Shown here: positions 25,901 to 36,492 of the stretch, one piece after another
How the letters are laid out: every line of letters begins with the position of its first letter
How positions within the stretch are numbered: the first letter of the stretch is position 1
Origin: Polytrichum commune
Taxonomy: Eukaryota; Streptophyta; Polytrichopsida; Polytrichales; Polytrichaceae
NCBI GenBank assembly: GCA_950295325.1
Contig: OX485804.1
Span: 7,564,001 to 7,628,000, forward strand
Direction of reading: 5' to 3'
Length of the DNA stretch: 64,000 nt
Notes under the pieces: model-generated
Database searches by the model: none
What the model was told of the DNA's origin: nothing
What the model saw: the letters and a program-made list of their open reading frames with translations, nothing else
Position numbers and translations under genes: made by a program

Positions 25901-28179
25901 TACACTAATATACATTGATTGTCAATGTCACATATGAGTGTATTCTTATGTTCTACTCGACATAAGATAACTTACCATCATTAAAAATAAAAATAAAACT
26001 TCTATCTTAAGTCACCCCACTTTCAAGAAACATCTGAGGGGGTTTACAATGTGTTGAGATCCAATGGGATGCATAGGGTGTAGAGCCAAAAATTCTACAA
26101 AGCATTTAGGGGTCCATGTAACTATTTGTATAAGGACTCCTTACTGACCGCCCTTTGGGGGGGGGGGGGGAGATCACTTTTGTGAATAAGTAAGCCTATA
26201 TTTGAAGGTAAAGTTAGCTACGTTCGCACTTGGGCCAAACTTAAGCCACCTTAATGGTAACTTTAGCTCACAACAAATAAGTTACCTACAAAATCACATC
26301 AATGATGCTATGTGGTTATCTTACTACATCAAAATTGGAGGGTTAAGGTTATGTCTAAGAATAAAACTCTAACCCTAACAAGTGATGTGGCTACCTCATA
26401 GGGCAACATTTTTGGAAAGGACTATAAGCCTCCTCCTCAAAAAAATTCCTACAAGTACTCATAGCCACCCAACACACAAACTATACTAACTTAAAGGTGA
26501 GTTCCATGTGTGAATTGTGTTTGTGTGATATATAGGTAACGGGTGGGGCATTCTATAGGATTTTTGTGCACCATATGTGGCGTAGGGTATTTGTTTAGGG
26601 GTTATTTACTTCCAATGCATGAATTAAAGGTTCCCTATAATTACTTAATTCTCTAAAATGACCTCTTTGTTTCCACCCCATTGTAGCTTATATTTCCCAT
26701 GCTAATACAACAACTTATATTGTATATTCTTTTTAAGTTATAAGAACCGATCCATGTCCATACATGAATTCATGTCCATGGATACCAATGCATACACACA
26801 AAAACCATGTCCATACACACTATTGCAAACAAAGTTCCATACAAGCCATTGCAAAAAACCTATGCTCGAGGACCATAACAACACATGTTTCCATGTATGC
26901 CGTACATGTTTTTCATTCATCCAATGTGCAATATGCTTACAAAATGATCGTACAATGCATAAACCCTGCGTTCCTAAAATCCAACCCTATATTGATAATA
27001 CTAGCAAATAATGGTTCGCATTGAATGCTTATCTACTTTACTTGTAATGGAATTGTCTACTTATAATGGATCCTTCGTCATTTGGACTTCCTTTAGAATT
27101 TTCATTTCAAATGAATTTAATCCTTCCTATATTATGCCGCGCATTATTTGTAAAATGCACTAAGTGCCCCACCCAAGAAGTAGGTGAATGTATTGTATCA
27201 ATAACTACTTTAGGGCCATACCGTCTTGGTATGTTGCTCACAGATTAATGTCCCGGGCCATCCTTGCACCATCCGCTCAACATACAACCATCAATGGCCA
27301 ACCATTTTAGAAAGGTAGAGTGTCGACGGCCTCACCACCTAGGTGATTGTTGTTCCATGCCTCCAAAATATATAGATTAAACCTAAAACGGAGTCTATGT
27401 TTAAAGAACAGATATTCCAATCTCATCATAAAACATGTATTTTGTTGTCTTCACACATTGCACCCATGCATTCAAATCGGGTTGTCCCGGCTTGTAGTGC
27501 CCATGCAACACATGCAACTTTCTTTAGTTTTTTTTTGGGTAGTTTTGTAATTTTCTTAAAATGTAATAAAAAATTAATAATGCTTTGAAAAAACAATTTG
27601 TTCCTCCTTTTTCCTTCCCTACCCTTAGCCCGGTAAACTCCACCCCTTGACTATGAATCCCTACTCCAATGCCATGAACCCCCTACCCCCAACTTTCCAC
27701 CCCTTAATCCCAACCTGTAGGTCAAACCACCCATGCCTGCAATGCCTGCAATGCAATGCTTGCAATGCCCCCAAGCCCGCGCATGAGCCCATATTATTAA
27801 GTAAAACGGTAGGACGATGGCCTCGTCACTCATGCTTTTGACACACCACTTTAATGTGGTCCTCCTACCTTTCCAAATGGATGGGGAACGATGGGGAACA
27901 TTAGGGAACGCCAATATCACCACCAACAACATCACCACGTTGTCCATTTTATATAGAATCACATCAGTGAAGATATTAAAGAACCTGCATGTGGATTTCA
28001 ATATTGTAAGACCAAACAAATATTGATATTTGGATACTTGAGTTATCCGAGTTATTTTTGGCGGACACTAAAGCACCCATGTCAAGCTTTTTAACGTTGG
28101 GATCCTACTTATAGGATTAGGGCCCGGGCCATGATCTGCAACCCTTGGGCAACTTGGGATTTTTTATGTGAACCTGACC
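22998..28179. other. Intergenic DNA, no gene recognised
   Basis: Open frames are short and unrecognised. A 14-base G run lies at 26157-26170. A small palindrome centred on CATGAATTCATG is at about 26763-26774. Short tandem CCTGCAATG/GCAATG motifs lie near 27735-27770. Nothing more is supported. Confidence 0.55.
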
Positions 28180-28640
28180 AAAGAACGTTGTTTGCGCTGC
28201 TTGACTTCAAAAAAGCAATTGCCCTGCATACTTGAAGGCCTTGTTGTACACAAAAACCATATTGAGTGCACCTCAACTTCAAGGTCCAAAATCCAATATA
28301 TATATGTTCACATCCACTTAGTATTAAGCAATTGGTAGGGATTTCATCCTTGAAGTGAAACCATCAATAAAGTAATTAACTTGGAAGTTTAAAATGTGAC
28401 AATATCCTCATTAGCAACGAGGTTATAGATTTGTGACTTACCATGAGAAAGGGCCTTTGCCATTTAAAGATTGAACTTGAAATCACGTGCTAATTTTAGA
28501 CAATTAATTTGCATAAATTTTGATTAATGCCTCCTCCTTTCACAAGTGAAATTCTACAAGTATTCATACACATTCAAACTAATTTAGCATAATTGAATGT
28601 AATTATACTTGATCAAGCCTACTCAAATAAGCCTAACATG
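28180..28640. mobile_element. Solo diverged arm of the foldback element
   Basis: This stretch aligns in order with one arm of the element at 3871-5191. Shared blocks include ATATTGAGTGCA, AAGGTCCAAAATCCAATA, AAGCAATTG, AAGTAATTAACTTGGAAGT and the inner motif AGTATTCATACACA. No opposing arm is seen nearby, so it is either a broken element or a solo-arm insertion. Confidence 0.7.
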
Positions 28641-28718
28641 TTCCAAACATTTTATGCATGACAACATGTGCCAACTAGGGCAAGTGTGAACCCTCCCTTA
28701 TTAGCGAACGAGTTTTTA

Positions 28719-28752
28719 TTAGGGTTTAGGGTCCTAAAACCCTAAACCCTAA
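28719..28752. repeat. Head-to-head telomere-like palindrome
   Basis: TTAGGGTTTAGGG (28719-28731) and CCCTAAACCCTAA (28740-28752) are perfect 13-bp reverse complements around an 8-base loop. The plant telomere unit is TTTAGGG. The motif lies 265-300 bp upstream of the start codon of the gene at 29017, where it could also act as paired teloboxes (AAACCCTAA) in the promoter. Confidence 0.75.
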
Positions 28753-29016
28753 ATCCTGACTTGCCAGAAGCTCCATCATCTTGTTCACAGCTTCGTCGTC
28801 TCCTGCGAGCTGCAGGTTTGCAGTAATCGCAGCACCTGGGATTGCAGCGTTTTCCTCACATGTGACATGTCCAAGCATATCCCCATCTATGCGCGCTATG
28901 GCAATTGACCATCACTGCAAGTCTTTCATGAACGGCAGATTCGAATTGGAGTTCTTTTGCGCATCTCGTTGATTCATCTCGAGGGTCAACTTAGGGTTTG
29001 CAAATTGCAATCCGTC

Positions 29017-29448
29017 ATGGCAGGAGTCTTGTCAGTCGCGGGATTGAAGGAATTGATTGCCAAGTATGGGAAAGTGGCTCTCGGTGTGCACTTATCTGTC
29101 TCGGCCGTATCGGTGACCGGTTGCTATGTGGCTATTAAGAATAATGTGGATGTGGGGGCTGTGTTGCAAAGAGTAGGTTTGTACAGCGAAAGCATTGAGA
29201 AAGAGGAGGCCGAAGATATTCTTAAGTATGAGGTTCTTGCAGTGGAAGGGAGTACGAGTGATGCTGGAACCGTGCCCGTAGAGGAGGATCGCAAATCCGC
29301 TGTGCAGGCTGCGGTTTCTGGAGGTGGTGCCATAGCTTTGGCATTTCTGTGCAACAAAGCTCTTATGCCCATCCGGATCCCCATCACTGTGGCCCTTACC
29401 CCTCCTATTGCCAGGCTCTTGGCACGGCGAAACTTGTACAAACCCTGA
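29017..29448 (+). CDS. DUF1279 (FAM210-like) small membrane protein
   Basis: This is an intronless frame of 143 residues. I chose the ATG at 29017 (GTCATGG context, MAGVLSVAGLKEL) because family members begin close to the KYGKVALGVHL motif. An in-frame ATG at 28957 would add 20 residues. The DUF1279 core is clear: residues 15-42 contain KYGKVALGVHLSVSAVSVTG, with a hydrophobic helix running to YVAIKNNVDV. A linker of about 45 acidic residues follows. A second hydrophobic stretch (about 98-135) covers GGGAIALAFLCNKALMP and IPITVALTPPIARLLARR. The related animal proteins FAM210A/B are mitochondrial inner-membrane proteins; for the plant member the organelle is not shown by sequence. Full length for the small plant subclass. 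Confidence 0.85.
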   Translation: MAGVLSVAGLKELIAKYGKVALGVHLSVSAVSVTGCYVAIKNNVDVGAVLQRVGLYSESIEKEEAEDILKYEVLAVEGSTSDAGTVPVEEDRKSAVQAAVSGGGAIALAFLCNKALMPIRIPITVALTPPIARLLARRNLYKP

Positions 29449-31825
29449 AGGTGGTAACCTAATCTTTGGATTTACAATTGGCAAATTCAACCCGAGTTCT
29501 ACACGCAAAGGCTTCTCTTGTGGCTGCTTTTGACGAAGAGATGATGCTTTTAGACAGTGAAGAAGAGCAGAGGATTGTATTCTCGTCCTGTTAAGTGGAA
29601 AGAGAGTGTACAAGGAAAGAAACGCAGAATTCGGCTGTGATTCGGGATTGGATTACAAATGTTCGTGGCACATCCGTTGCTGCCAACTTAGTGAGGAGGC
29701 CATGTTAGTTTCTTCACTCGGCCACTTTGTGAATATATAATTGACAGGCTTGGAAGCAGTGGTTACCCTTCTACATCCATTTGTTATGTTGTGCTGAGAC
29801 AGATAGGCTATATTGTAGCTTCTTTAGTGGTCTCTGTCTGCACGTAGTTGCCCTTCAGAGTTGGGTTTAATGCAACCTTCTGCAATTTTTTAGAGTTTGA
29901 GTTTCGAGACTTTCTCCTGTCTGATAGTTAGCCGTCACCGAAGATCTTAGGATGTTGCTTATTTCTTGTATAAGATGACTCTCAACTGAATTTTCTTCTA
30001 TATGAGTTGACATATGATCTCCTGAAACCCCAACCTCTACTCTTCAATTGTTCAACATAATCTGCAAACATGCACTGGAATATGTGAACAGGCGCTTGTC
30101 GTAGTAATTGCATTCCGAAAATTGGCTTGAAAAGGTTGTTGTCGAAGTTACGAAGCTAATCCTTGTAATTACGCTGCTCCAACGAATCCTATTGCTAATG
30201 CCCACATTGGAAATTGGGAGTTTGAAGACACTGTCAGATTCTTGGGACAGACTTTCCCTCATTTTTTACAATGAATGTTTGTGAACATTGTTCATGACTT
30301 TGCACCTTAACTCTGCTTCTCTTGAAATCTGAGTACGCTTGTGGAATGACCCATGTTGCAATGTTCTCCGAATGTTGATATAGAAAGTAGGAGAAACTGT
30401 GATCTGCAGAGACCATTGTGAAATCCTTAGCGGCCAAACTCGGGATGTTCCTTCATTTAAATTGCACCATATAGGTTATCGCAACTTTGGACAACTTCTA
30501 AACTTGGGAATGGCACATGTTTTGCAAATCTGTCACGGTGACCTTATTGCAGCAAGTTGCTGTAGAACTATTACGTCAAGTGACACGGGGGCATTAGGCA
30601 TGGGGGAAATTCCAATTCCCTATTGATTTTTGGTTCATTTCACCAAGTGGACGACACGTAGGAAGTGCCGCTTACATGAGAACTTGAAACAACATGTGGA
30701 TAGTTGTCTGTAGCAAGTACAGAAGACTGATCTCAAGTATTATGTTTTCCACCACAACACTTAGACTGCTTGAGAATGGAATGCGTCTGCCAAAGGAGGT
30801 TAGTTACCACATCACTTTGATGCTTGAGAAATGCCCTGCTTTCGAACATGCTTTGACGGAAGCAATTGACGAGTTCTTCCATATCGGATGACTTGCTGTT
30901 GCTGAGATACACATGATCATGATGATGAATCCTAGTATGAGTCTTGAATGGCATTGGCCATGTGTGAGGTCGACCTCTAAGAAGTCCTGAGTGATCATGT
31001 GCATCCTAGGATCCTATTGAGTGCTTCTTTCCGATAAGCAGCAACAATAGAATCATGGGTATACTCAATCTCACGTTGACACGTAGAGATGCTGGCACGT
31101 TGTTATCGACATTGTAAAAGTCATCCCTCGGCAGCTTTAGGTAATCAGTTGAGGATATTTTTAAAATCATCTTTTTAATGAGGGTGATCACATTGATCAA
31201 TGAAGTTCACAATTTTTTTTAATGTTTCCTAGCAATTAAATTCTTCCAGTTGTAAAATACTCTCCAATGTTAACGCGCCTCTGTTTCTTCAATTAGCTTC
31301 ATTGATTGTTTGTGGAGGCTGGAGAGGCTCTGCTTATGTTTACAGATTTTCAATTAGAGTTCAGGCACTTGTGGTGACTTTCTTATTGATTCTTGCTATT
31401 CCATGCTTGAATGTGGAATCAAGGGCTTTGAGTGGACCTAAACCCTAAACCCTAAAATAGAATGGATACTTCAGGAACTCCCATGCTACACCCAAGTATG
31501 AATGTTTGTGCAATTGGCAGTCCTCCAAGTACTCCATTCCATGTAGGATATGATTTGCTGGGGATTCCAAGTTCGCCCAGTTGATATTACGAAACGAAGT
31601 GCCAACGTCCTTACTCCAAATGCCGTGGTCACATCCTTGAAATTTGTTGAAGCTCTTGGGAGATGCATACATGATCACAATGATGAACCCAATTTTGAGT
31701 CTTGAATGGCAGTGGCCAAGTGTGAGCTCAACCCTCTAAGAAGTGCTGAGTGATCATGTGTATCTAATTATTAGGACTACTTCGGGCCACTTCACATACG
31801 AGACTGAGGGCCTGTGATCCCTGCA
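29449..31825. other. 3' flank of the DUF1279 gene and intergenic DNA
   Basis: The first few hundred bases are probably 3' untranslated. Two related segments of about 105 bp (30905-31010 and 31663-31770), both containing GAGTCTTGAATGGCA and GTGATCATGTG, belong to a dispersed repeat family. A telomere-like CCTAAACCCTAAACCCTAAA stretch lies at 31437-31456. No gene is recognised. Confidence 0.5.
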
Positions 31826-32257
31826 CTTCAAGCACTCTCATTGGTGGAAAAGGTAGACCCAGTCGAAGTTCGCTTCACACTATGCTTGACAGACCGATGG
31901 AGTAAGTGAATGCAAGATGAATATAAATCTATATGGATACATGGATCATGTTTCATGGTCACTTGGACTATTTTCAAAAACCACCTCTTGGAGGTAGGCC
32001 TAACACAAAACCGGGAGACCATGGCACTCCGAAATCTCATGACCATTGATTTATTATACTTTATCATGTGTGAGGACCCGTATCATTGAAATAGGATTCG
32101 GTTGAGGCACCTGGTCACATATGGCTTCACACTACACTTGAGAGCCCGTGATCACACTACATGATTTTAGAAGTGTCTTGTGGTGGCCTCTGGACACTTT
32201 CTTTTGGACTCTCACAATTTCATGGATACGGCTCTTGGCTCGTGTGTGAAGTGGCCC
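31826..32257. repeat. Dispersed repeat copy 1 (about 430 bp)
   Basis: It shares long blocks with 52933-53404 in the same orientation, from CTTCAAGCACTCTCATTGGT to TTGGCTCGTGTGTGAAGTGG. A partial inverted relative lies in intron 9 of the SLH gene (39005-39330). There is no coding content. It abuts the first U5 gene's promoter. Confidence 0.8.
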
Positions 32258-32319
32258 TCCTCACTCAACCCCTCGCTTTGCTGCCATACCTCCTTGCTAA
32301 ACTGAGCTGCCCCCCAATT

Positions 32320-32366
32320 GTCCCACATCGTTTGCCATGTGCAGGTAGCCATGACAAATAGATAAG
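32320..32366 (+). promoter_or_regulatory. U5 copy 1 promoter: USE and TATA-like box
   Basis: GTCCCACATCG at 32320-32330 is a perfect plant snRNA upstream sequence element. A weak TATA-like ATAGATAAG lies at 32358-32366, about 34 bases before the conserved CAGCCGGG at the RNA start. Confidence 0.75.
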
Positions 32367-32391
32367 CTCGACATTCACCGAGATCCTCACG

Positions 32392-32507
32392 CAGCCGGGT
32401 GCTCAGCACAGAGCGAACTATTCTTTCGCCTTTTACTAAAGAATACCGTGCGCTGGGTACACTTACCGGCATATCCCAATTTTTGGACTGCCCCTCTTGG
32501 GGCCCAA
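32392..32507 (+). ncRNA. U5: U5 spliceosomal snRNA, copy 1
   Basis: The invariant U5 loop 1 (CGCCTTTTACT, 32427-32437) is closed by TATTCTTT / AAAGAATA. CTCAGC pairs with GCTGGG, and GCCGG near the 5' end pairs with CCGGC. An Sm site AATTTTTGG (32478-32486) is followed by a CTGCCCCTCTTGGGGC 3' hairpin. U5 holds the exon ends together during both splicing steps. The start is set at CAGCCGGG by alignment of all copies and by distance from the TATA box, so it may be a few bases off. This copy has the best USE of the array. Confidence 0.9.
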
Positions 32508-33171
32508 CCAAGGAATTAAAAGCAGGAAATTACACGTGTGCCATGGGCAATTGAAGTGTCTCCAAAATGCGAGCCGAGTGCAAAGCGCCATCATGTCAAT
32601 GCTACGGCACAGTTGTCTTGTCAATTCTGCTTGCAAACTGGAACTTTATCTTGCAGTGCAAGCATAGTATTCACCAGATTGTAGCTAAGCCAAAGAGTAG
32701 GGAGGGAGATTAGGGAACGTCTGTGGATTGACCTAATCGAAATTGATTCGCAAGATCAGGTGTTGTGAAAATCCTGCGTTTCAAATTTTCCGCCTCTGAT
32801 CGGTTCTTGCCAGAAACATTGATGTTTTCCTCTTGTGCCGCAAGCAAAGTAGAGTCAGGGGAACCGAAATGCTGCAAAATGCTAGCGAACTGTAAAGCAC
32901 CAAGTTGGCACTACGGCACAGTTTCGCTTTCTCAGCTCTTTCTTGCAATTTGCAACTCCAAGCACAGGACTGAGATGTTTATCATAACCAAGTCAATTTT
33001 GAAATTGACTTTTGAAATCGATTTAGAGCGATTCCACTACTAAGTAAAATTTGCACCATTGAGATGTTCTGAAATTTCAATGGTCACAGGTCCTCAAGTT
33101 CTAGTGCAGAGTGCCCCAACTCACTTCGCTCACATCTCCTCAAAAACAAGATAGACAGCATCCCGGGAATT

Positions 33172-33210
33172 GTCCCATATCCATTGTGCGCACCTCTCAA
33201 TCGCATATAA
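33172..33210 (+). promoter_or_regulatory. U5 copy 2 promoter: USE variant and TATA
   Basis: GTCCCATATCC (33172-33182) is a two-base variant of the USE. TATAA is at 33206-33210, leaving a 23-base gap between the elements. Confidence 0.7.
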
Positions 33211-33239
33211 GGTCGCACACTTCCTCGTAGGAAATCACA

Positions 33240-33355
33240 CAGCCGGGTGCTCAGCACAGAGCGAACTATTCTTTCGCCTTTTACTAAAGAATACCGTGCG
33301 CTGGGTACACTTACCGGCATATCCCAATTTTTGGACTGCCCCTCTTGGGGCCCAA
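33240..33355 (+). ncRNA. U5: U5 spliceosomal snRNA, copy 2
   Basis: The RNA region is identical to copy 1 from CAGCCGGG through the 3' hairpin, including loop 1 and the Sm site AATTTTTGG. The promoter has diverged from copy 1. It looks intact and probably functional. Confidence 0.9.
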
Positions 33356-34025
33356 CCAAGGAATTAAAAGCAGGAAATTACACGTGTGCCATGGGCAATT
33401 GAAGTGTCTCCAAAATGCGCGCCAAGCGCAAAGTGCCTGTAATCAGGTGAGTACTACGGCATAGTTGTCTTGTCAATTGTGCTTGCAAACTGGAACTTTA
33501 TCTTGCACTGCAAGATATAGTGTTCACCAGATTGTAGCTAAGCCAAAGAGTAGGGAGGGAGATGAGGGAACGTCTGTGGATTGACCTAATCGAAATTGAT
33601 TCGGAAGATTAGGTGTTGCGAAGATCCTGCGTTTCAATTTTGCCGCCTCTGATTGGCTCTTGCCTGAAACATCGATGTTTTCCTCTTGTGCCTCAAGCAA
33701 AGTAAAGTCAGGGGAACCGAAATGCTGCAAAATGCAAGCAAACTGTCGAGCATCAAGTTGGCACGACGGCACAGTTTCACTTTCTCAGCTCTTTCTTGCA
33801 ATTTGCAACTCCAAGCACAGCACTGAGATATTTATCATTACCAAGTCAACTTTGAAATTGATTTTTGAAATCGATTTAGAGCGATTCCATTACTAAGTAA
33901 ATTATGCACCATTGAGATGTTCTGAAATTTCAATGGTCACAGGTCCTCAAGCTCTAGTGTAGAGTGCCCCTAACACATTTCGCTCACATCTCCTCAAAAA
34001 CAAGATAGAGAGCATTCCGGAGATT

Positions 34026-34065
34026 GTTCCATATCGATTGTGCGCAATGCTCAATCGGATATATA
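34026..34065 (+). promoter_or_regulatory. U5 copy 3 promoter: USE variant and TATA
   Basis: GTTCCATATCG (34026-34036) is followed after 23 bases by TATATA (34060-34065). Confidence 0.65.
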
Positions 34066-34093
34066 GTTGCACTCTTCCGCAACGGACGTCACA

Positions 34094-34211
34094 CAGCCGG
34101 GTGCTCAGCACAGAGCGAACTATTCTTTCGCCTTTTACTAAAGAATACCGTGCGCTGGGTACACTTACCGGCATATCCTAATTTTTGGACTGCCCCTCTT
34201 GGGGCCCAACC
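34094..34211 (+). ncRNA. U5: U5 spliceosomal snRNA, copy 3
   Basis: It has the same loop 1, stems, Sm site and 3' hairpin as copies 1 and 2. One substitution changes CATATCCC to CATATCCT just before the Sm site, outside the core elements. It is probably functional. Confidence 0.88.
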
Positions 34212-34877
34212 AAGGAATTGTAAGCAGGAAATTACACGTGTGCCATGGGCGATTGAAGTGTCACCAAAATGCGCGCCAAGTGCAAAGTGTCTGTCATCAG
34301 GTAAGTACTACGGCACAGTTGTCTTCTTAATTCTGCTTGCAAACTGGAACTTTATCTTGCAGTGCAAGCATAGTATTCACCAGATTGTAGCTAAGCCAAA
34401 GAGTAGGGAGGGAGATTAGGGAACGTCTGTGGATTGACCTAATCGAAATTGAATCGCAAGATTAGGTGTTGCGAAGATCCTGCGTTTCAATTTTACCGCC
34501 TCTGATTGGCTCTTGCCTGAAACATCGATGTTTTCCTCTTGTGCCGCATGCAAAGTAGAGTCATGGGAACCGAAATGCTGCAAAATGCGAGCGAACTGTA
34601 AAGCACCAAGTCGGCACTACGTCACAGTCTCGCTTTCTATGCTCCTTCTTGCAATTTGCAACTCCAAGCACAGGACTGAGATATTTATCATAACCAAGCC
34701 AATTTTGAAATTGACTTTTGAAATCGATTTAGAGCGATTCCACTACTAAGTAAAATTTGTACCATTGAGATGTTCTGAAATTTCAATGGTCACAGGTCCT
34801 CAAGCTCTAGTGCAGAGTGCCCCAACTCACTTCGCTCACATCTCCTCAAAAACAAGATAGACAGCATCCCGGGAATT

Positions 34878-34916
34878 GTCCCATATTCATTGTGCGCACC
34901 TCTCAATCGCATATAA
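34878..34916 (+). promoter_or_regulatory. U5 copy 4 promoter: USE variant and TATA
   Basis: GTCCCATATTC (34878-34888) is followed after 23 bases by TATAA (34912-34916). Confidence 0.65.
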
Positions 34917-34945
34917 GGTCGCACCCTTCCTCGTAGGAAATCACA

Positions 34946-35063
34946 CAGCCGGGTGCTCAGCACAGAGCGAACTATTCTTTCGCCTTTTACTAAAGAATAC
35001 CGTGAGCTGGGTACACTTACCGGCATACCCTAATTTTTGGACTGCCCCTCTTGGGGTTCAACC
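34946..35063 (+). ncRNA. U5: U5 spliceosomal snRNA, copy 4 (variant)
   Basis: Loop 1 and the Sm site are intact. Differences from copies 1-3 are CCGTGAGCTGGG for CCGTGCGCTGGG in the stem, CATACCCT before the Sm site, and GGGGTTCAACC after the 3' hairpin. It may be an expressed variant or an early-decaying copy. The spacer downstream also diverges from the other units soon after AAATTACAC. Confidence 0.82.
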
Positions 35064-35454
35064 AAGGAATCATAAGTAGGAAATTACACTAAAGTGATGT
35101 ATTTAGCGGTGTTGGGTATCTTATATCACTTTGGTAACATTTCTAATCACGCTTCTTATGAATTAAAAAGTCTACATCTTAAAACACACGATTGAGATAC
35201 TTGGATGATACCTTTACCGAAGTAAATTTTGGAACTGATATTTTGAAATGGATTTGGAGGGATTGCATTACAAAGTAGAACTTTGCACCATTGGGATGTT
35301 TAGAGAAAATTCTTAATGGTCATGGGCCCTCAAGCTCTAGTGTAGAGTTGCCCCTAACTCACTTCGCCCATATCTCCTTAAAAACATGATGGAGAGCGTT
35401 TCGGGTATTATCCCATATGAATTGTGTCCACCTCTCAATCGCATATAACGTCAC

Positions 35455-35515
35455 ACCGGGTGCTCCGCACAGAGCGAACTATTCTTTCGGCTTTTACTAA
35501 AGAACACCGTGGCCA
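35455..35515 (+). pseudogene. U5 snRNA copy 5, 3'-truncated
   Basis: The 5' half is recognisable (CCGGGTGCTCCGCACAGAGCGAAC), but loop 1 is changed to CGGCTTTTACT and the stem to AGAACACC. After CCGTGG all U5 similarity stops, so the Sm site and 3' hairpin are missing. USE-like ATCCCATATGA (35410-35420) and a TATA box (about 35443) remain. It is a dead end-copy marking the right edge of the array. Confidence 0.85.
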
Positions 35516-35519
35516 ACAC

Positions 35520-35899
35520 AATAATCTTAAACGGGAGGACATAACGTAAACGAAGCAGATGTGGATACTAATTTCTCTAGGAATCAAAAATGGGACTTGA
35601 AGTACATCAAGATGGGTTCAAACCAGGTAATTAGCCTCCGTGAGAAAAGAGGCTCAACTTGATGGTCCAATCGAAAGGAAAGGTTTGAGGTTCCCAAGTA
35701 TAACACTCTCAAACAATGATGGAAACTTATATGTAATGGGGGTATATAAGGGACACTCCAAAAGAAAGCATGGATCATTTTCAATTGCATTATAAGAAAA
35801 AGGAAAAAATTGACACAATCTGTTAGCTCTAGAGATAGGGATAGTCGACCATCCTCCAATTTCAATGGCAAGTCTATGATTCGATGTCAGGTAAGCCAC
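35520..35899 (-). mobile_element. Non-LTR-type reverse transcriptase C-terminal remnant
   Basis: On the minus strand the reading YLTSNHRLAIEIGGW, IPISRANRLCQF and AIENDPCFLLECPLY, with FPSLFESVILGNL, has the arrangement seen after the RT domain in LINE-like polyproteins. A frame change separates it from the following LDHQVEPLF. It is the same family as the remnant at 19068-19475. It begins where the truncated fifth U5 copy ends, so this insertion or a linked deletion may have cut that copy. Confidence 0.55.
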
Positions 35900-36492
35900 A
35901 ATAATCTCTCACGTTGTGGCGGGGTCAATGATTGCCTCAGTAGTTCACCTATGTTTGATTGATATGTGGTTGGATGTGTGGCTTCAAAAACAAATACTAA
36001 AAGAACATGTGTCCATAAAAAATTGGACCGCGTGCTCATAACATGATAATCATGCTATGTGCTCAGTAGTCAACAATTTGGGGGGGGGGGGGGTATATGA
36101 CCATTTAACGAGCATGAGAAATTTCACTTTGATAATGAATAACACATTCATATGAGCTCTAAAAGTTACGATGAAACTGATGTCAACCTTGATTTGGAAT
36201 TGCTAACCATCTTATACTAAATTGCATGTTTCTTTTTCTTAGGAGAAGTGGGGGGAGTAAAAAAAAAGTAACCATTTAAGACCCATCTACCTTAGAACAA
36301 TAATACCAACAACTGGACCTTAGAAGCTATCATAACTAGGAGCGTGGGGGACATAAATTTATCATGTTAACCTAATGGTTCCATATTTCATTTCATGATA
36401 GAAAGGAAAGTAGCACTTGGGTACCTGCAAATCAGAAAATCAAGATTAAAAAAACGTCTCTATATTTTAACATGAAGAATCTGGACATCAAC
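35900..36492. other. Intergenic DNA
   Basis: There is no coding frame or structured RNA. A 14-base G run lies at 36080-36093. Confidence 0.6.

Larger units (their letters stand above)
32392..35515 (+). repeat. Tandem U5 gene array, unit about 850 bp
   Basis: The CAGCCGGG start recurs at 32392, 33240, 34094 and 34946, giving periods of 848, 854 and 852 bp. A fifth, truncated copy begins at about 35455. Spacers are also conserved. Each full unit carries AAATTACACGTGTGCCATGG (absent after copy 4), the block around CATCGATGTTTTCCTCTTGT (variant in unit 1), and a block ending CCTCAAGCTCTAGTG just before the promoter. The last block resembles the end of the dispersed repeat family seen at 31826 and 39005. 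Local unequal crossing-over is the simplest origin. Confidence 0.9.

Noticed and set aside
32765-34749. Repeated frames of about 78-92 residues between the U5 genes, looking like a conserved small protein
   Set aside because: The similarity follows from the tandem repetition of the whole 850-bp unit; differences between copies do not favour synonymous positions as far as I can see.
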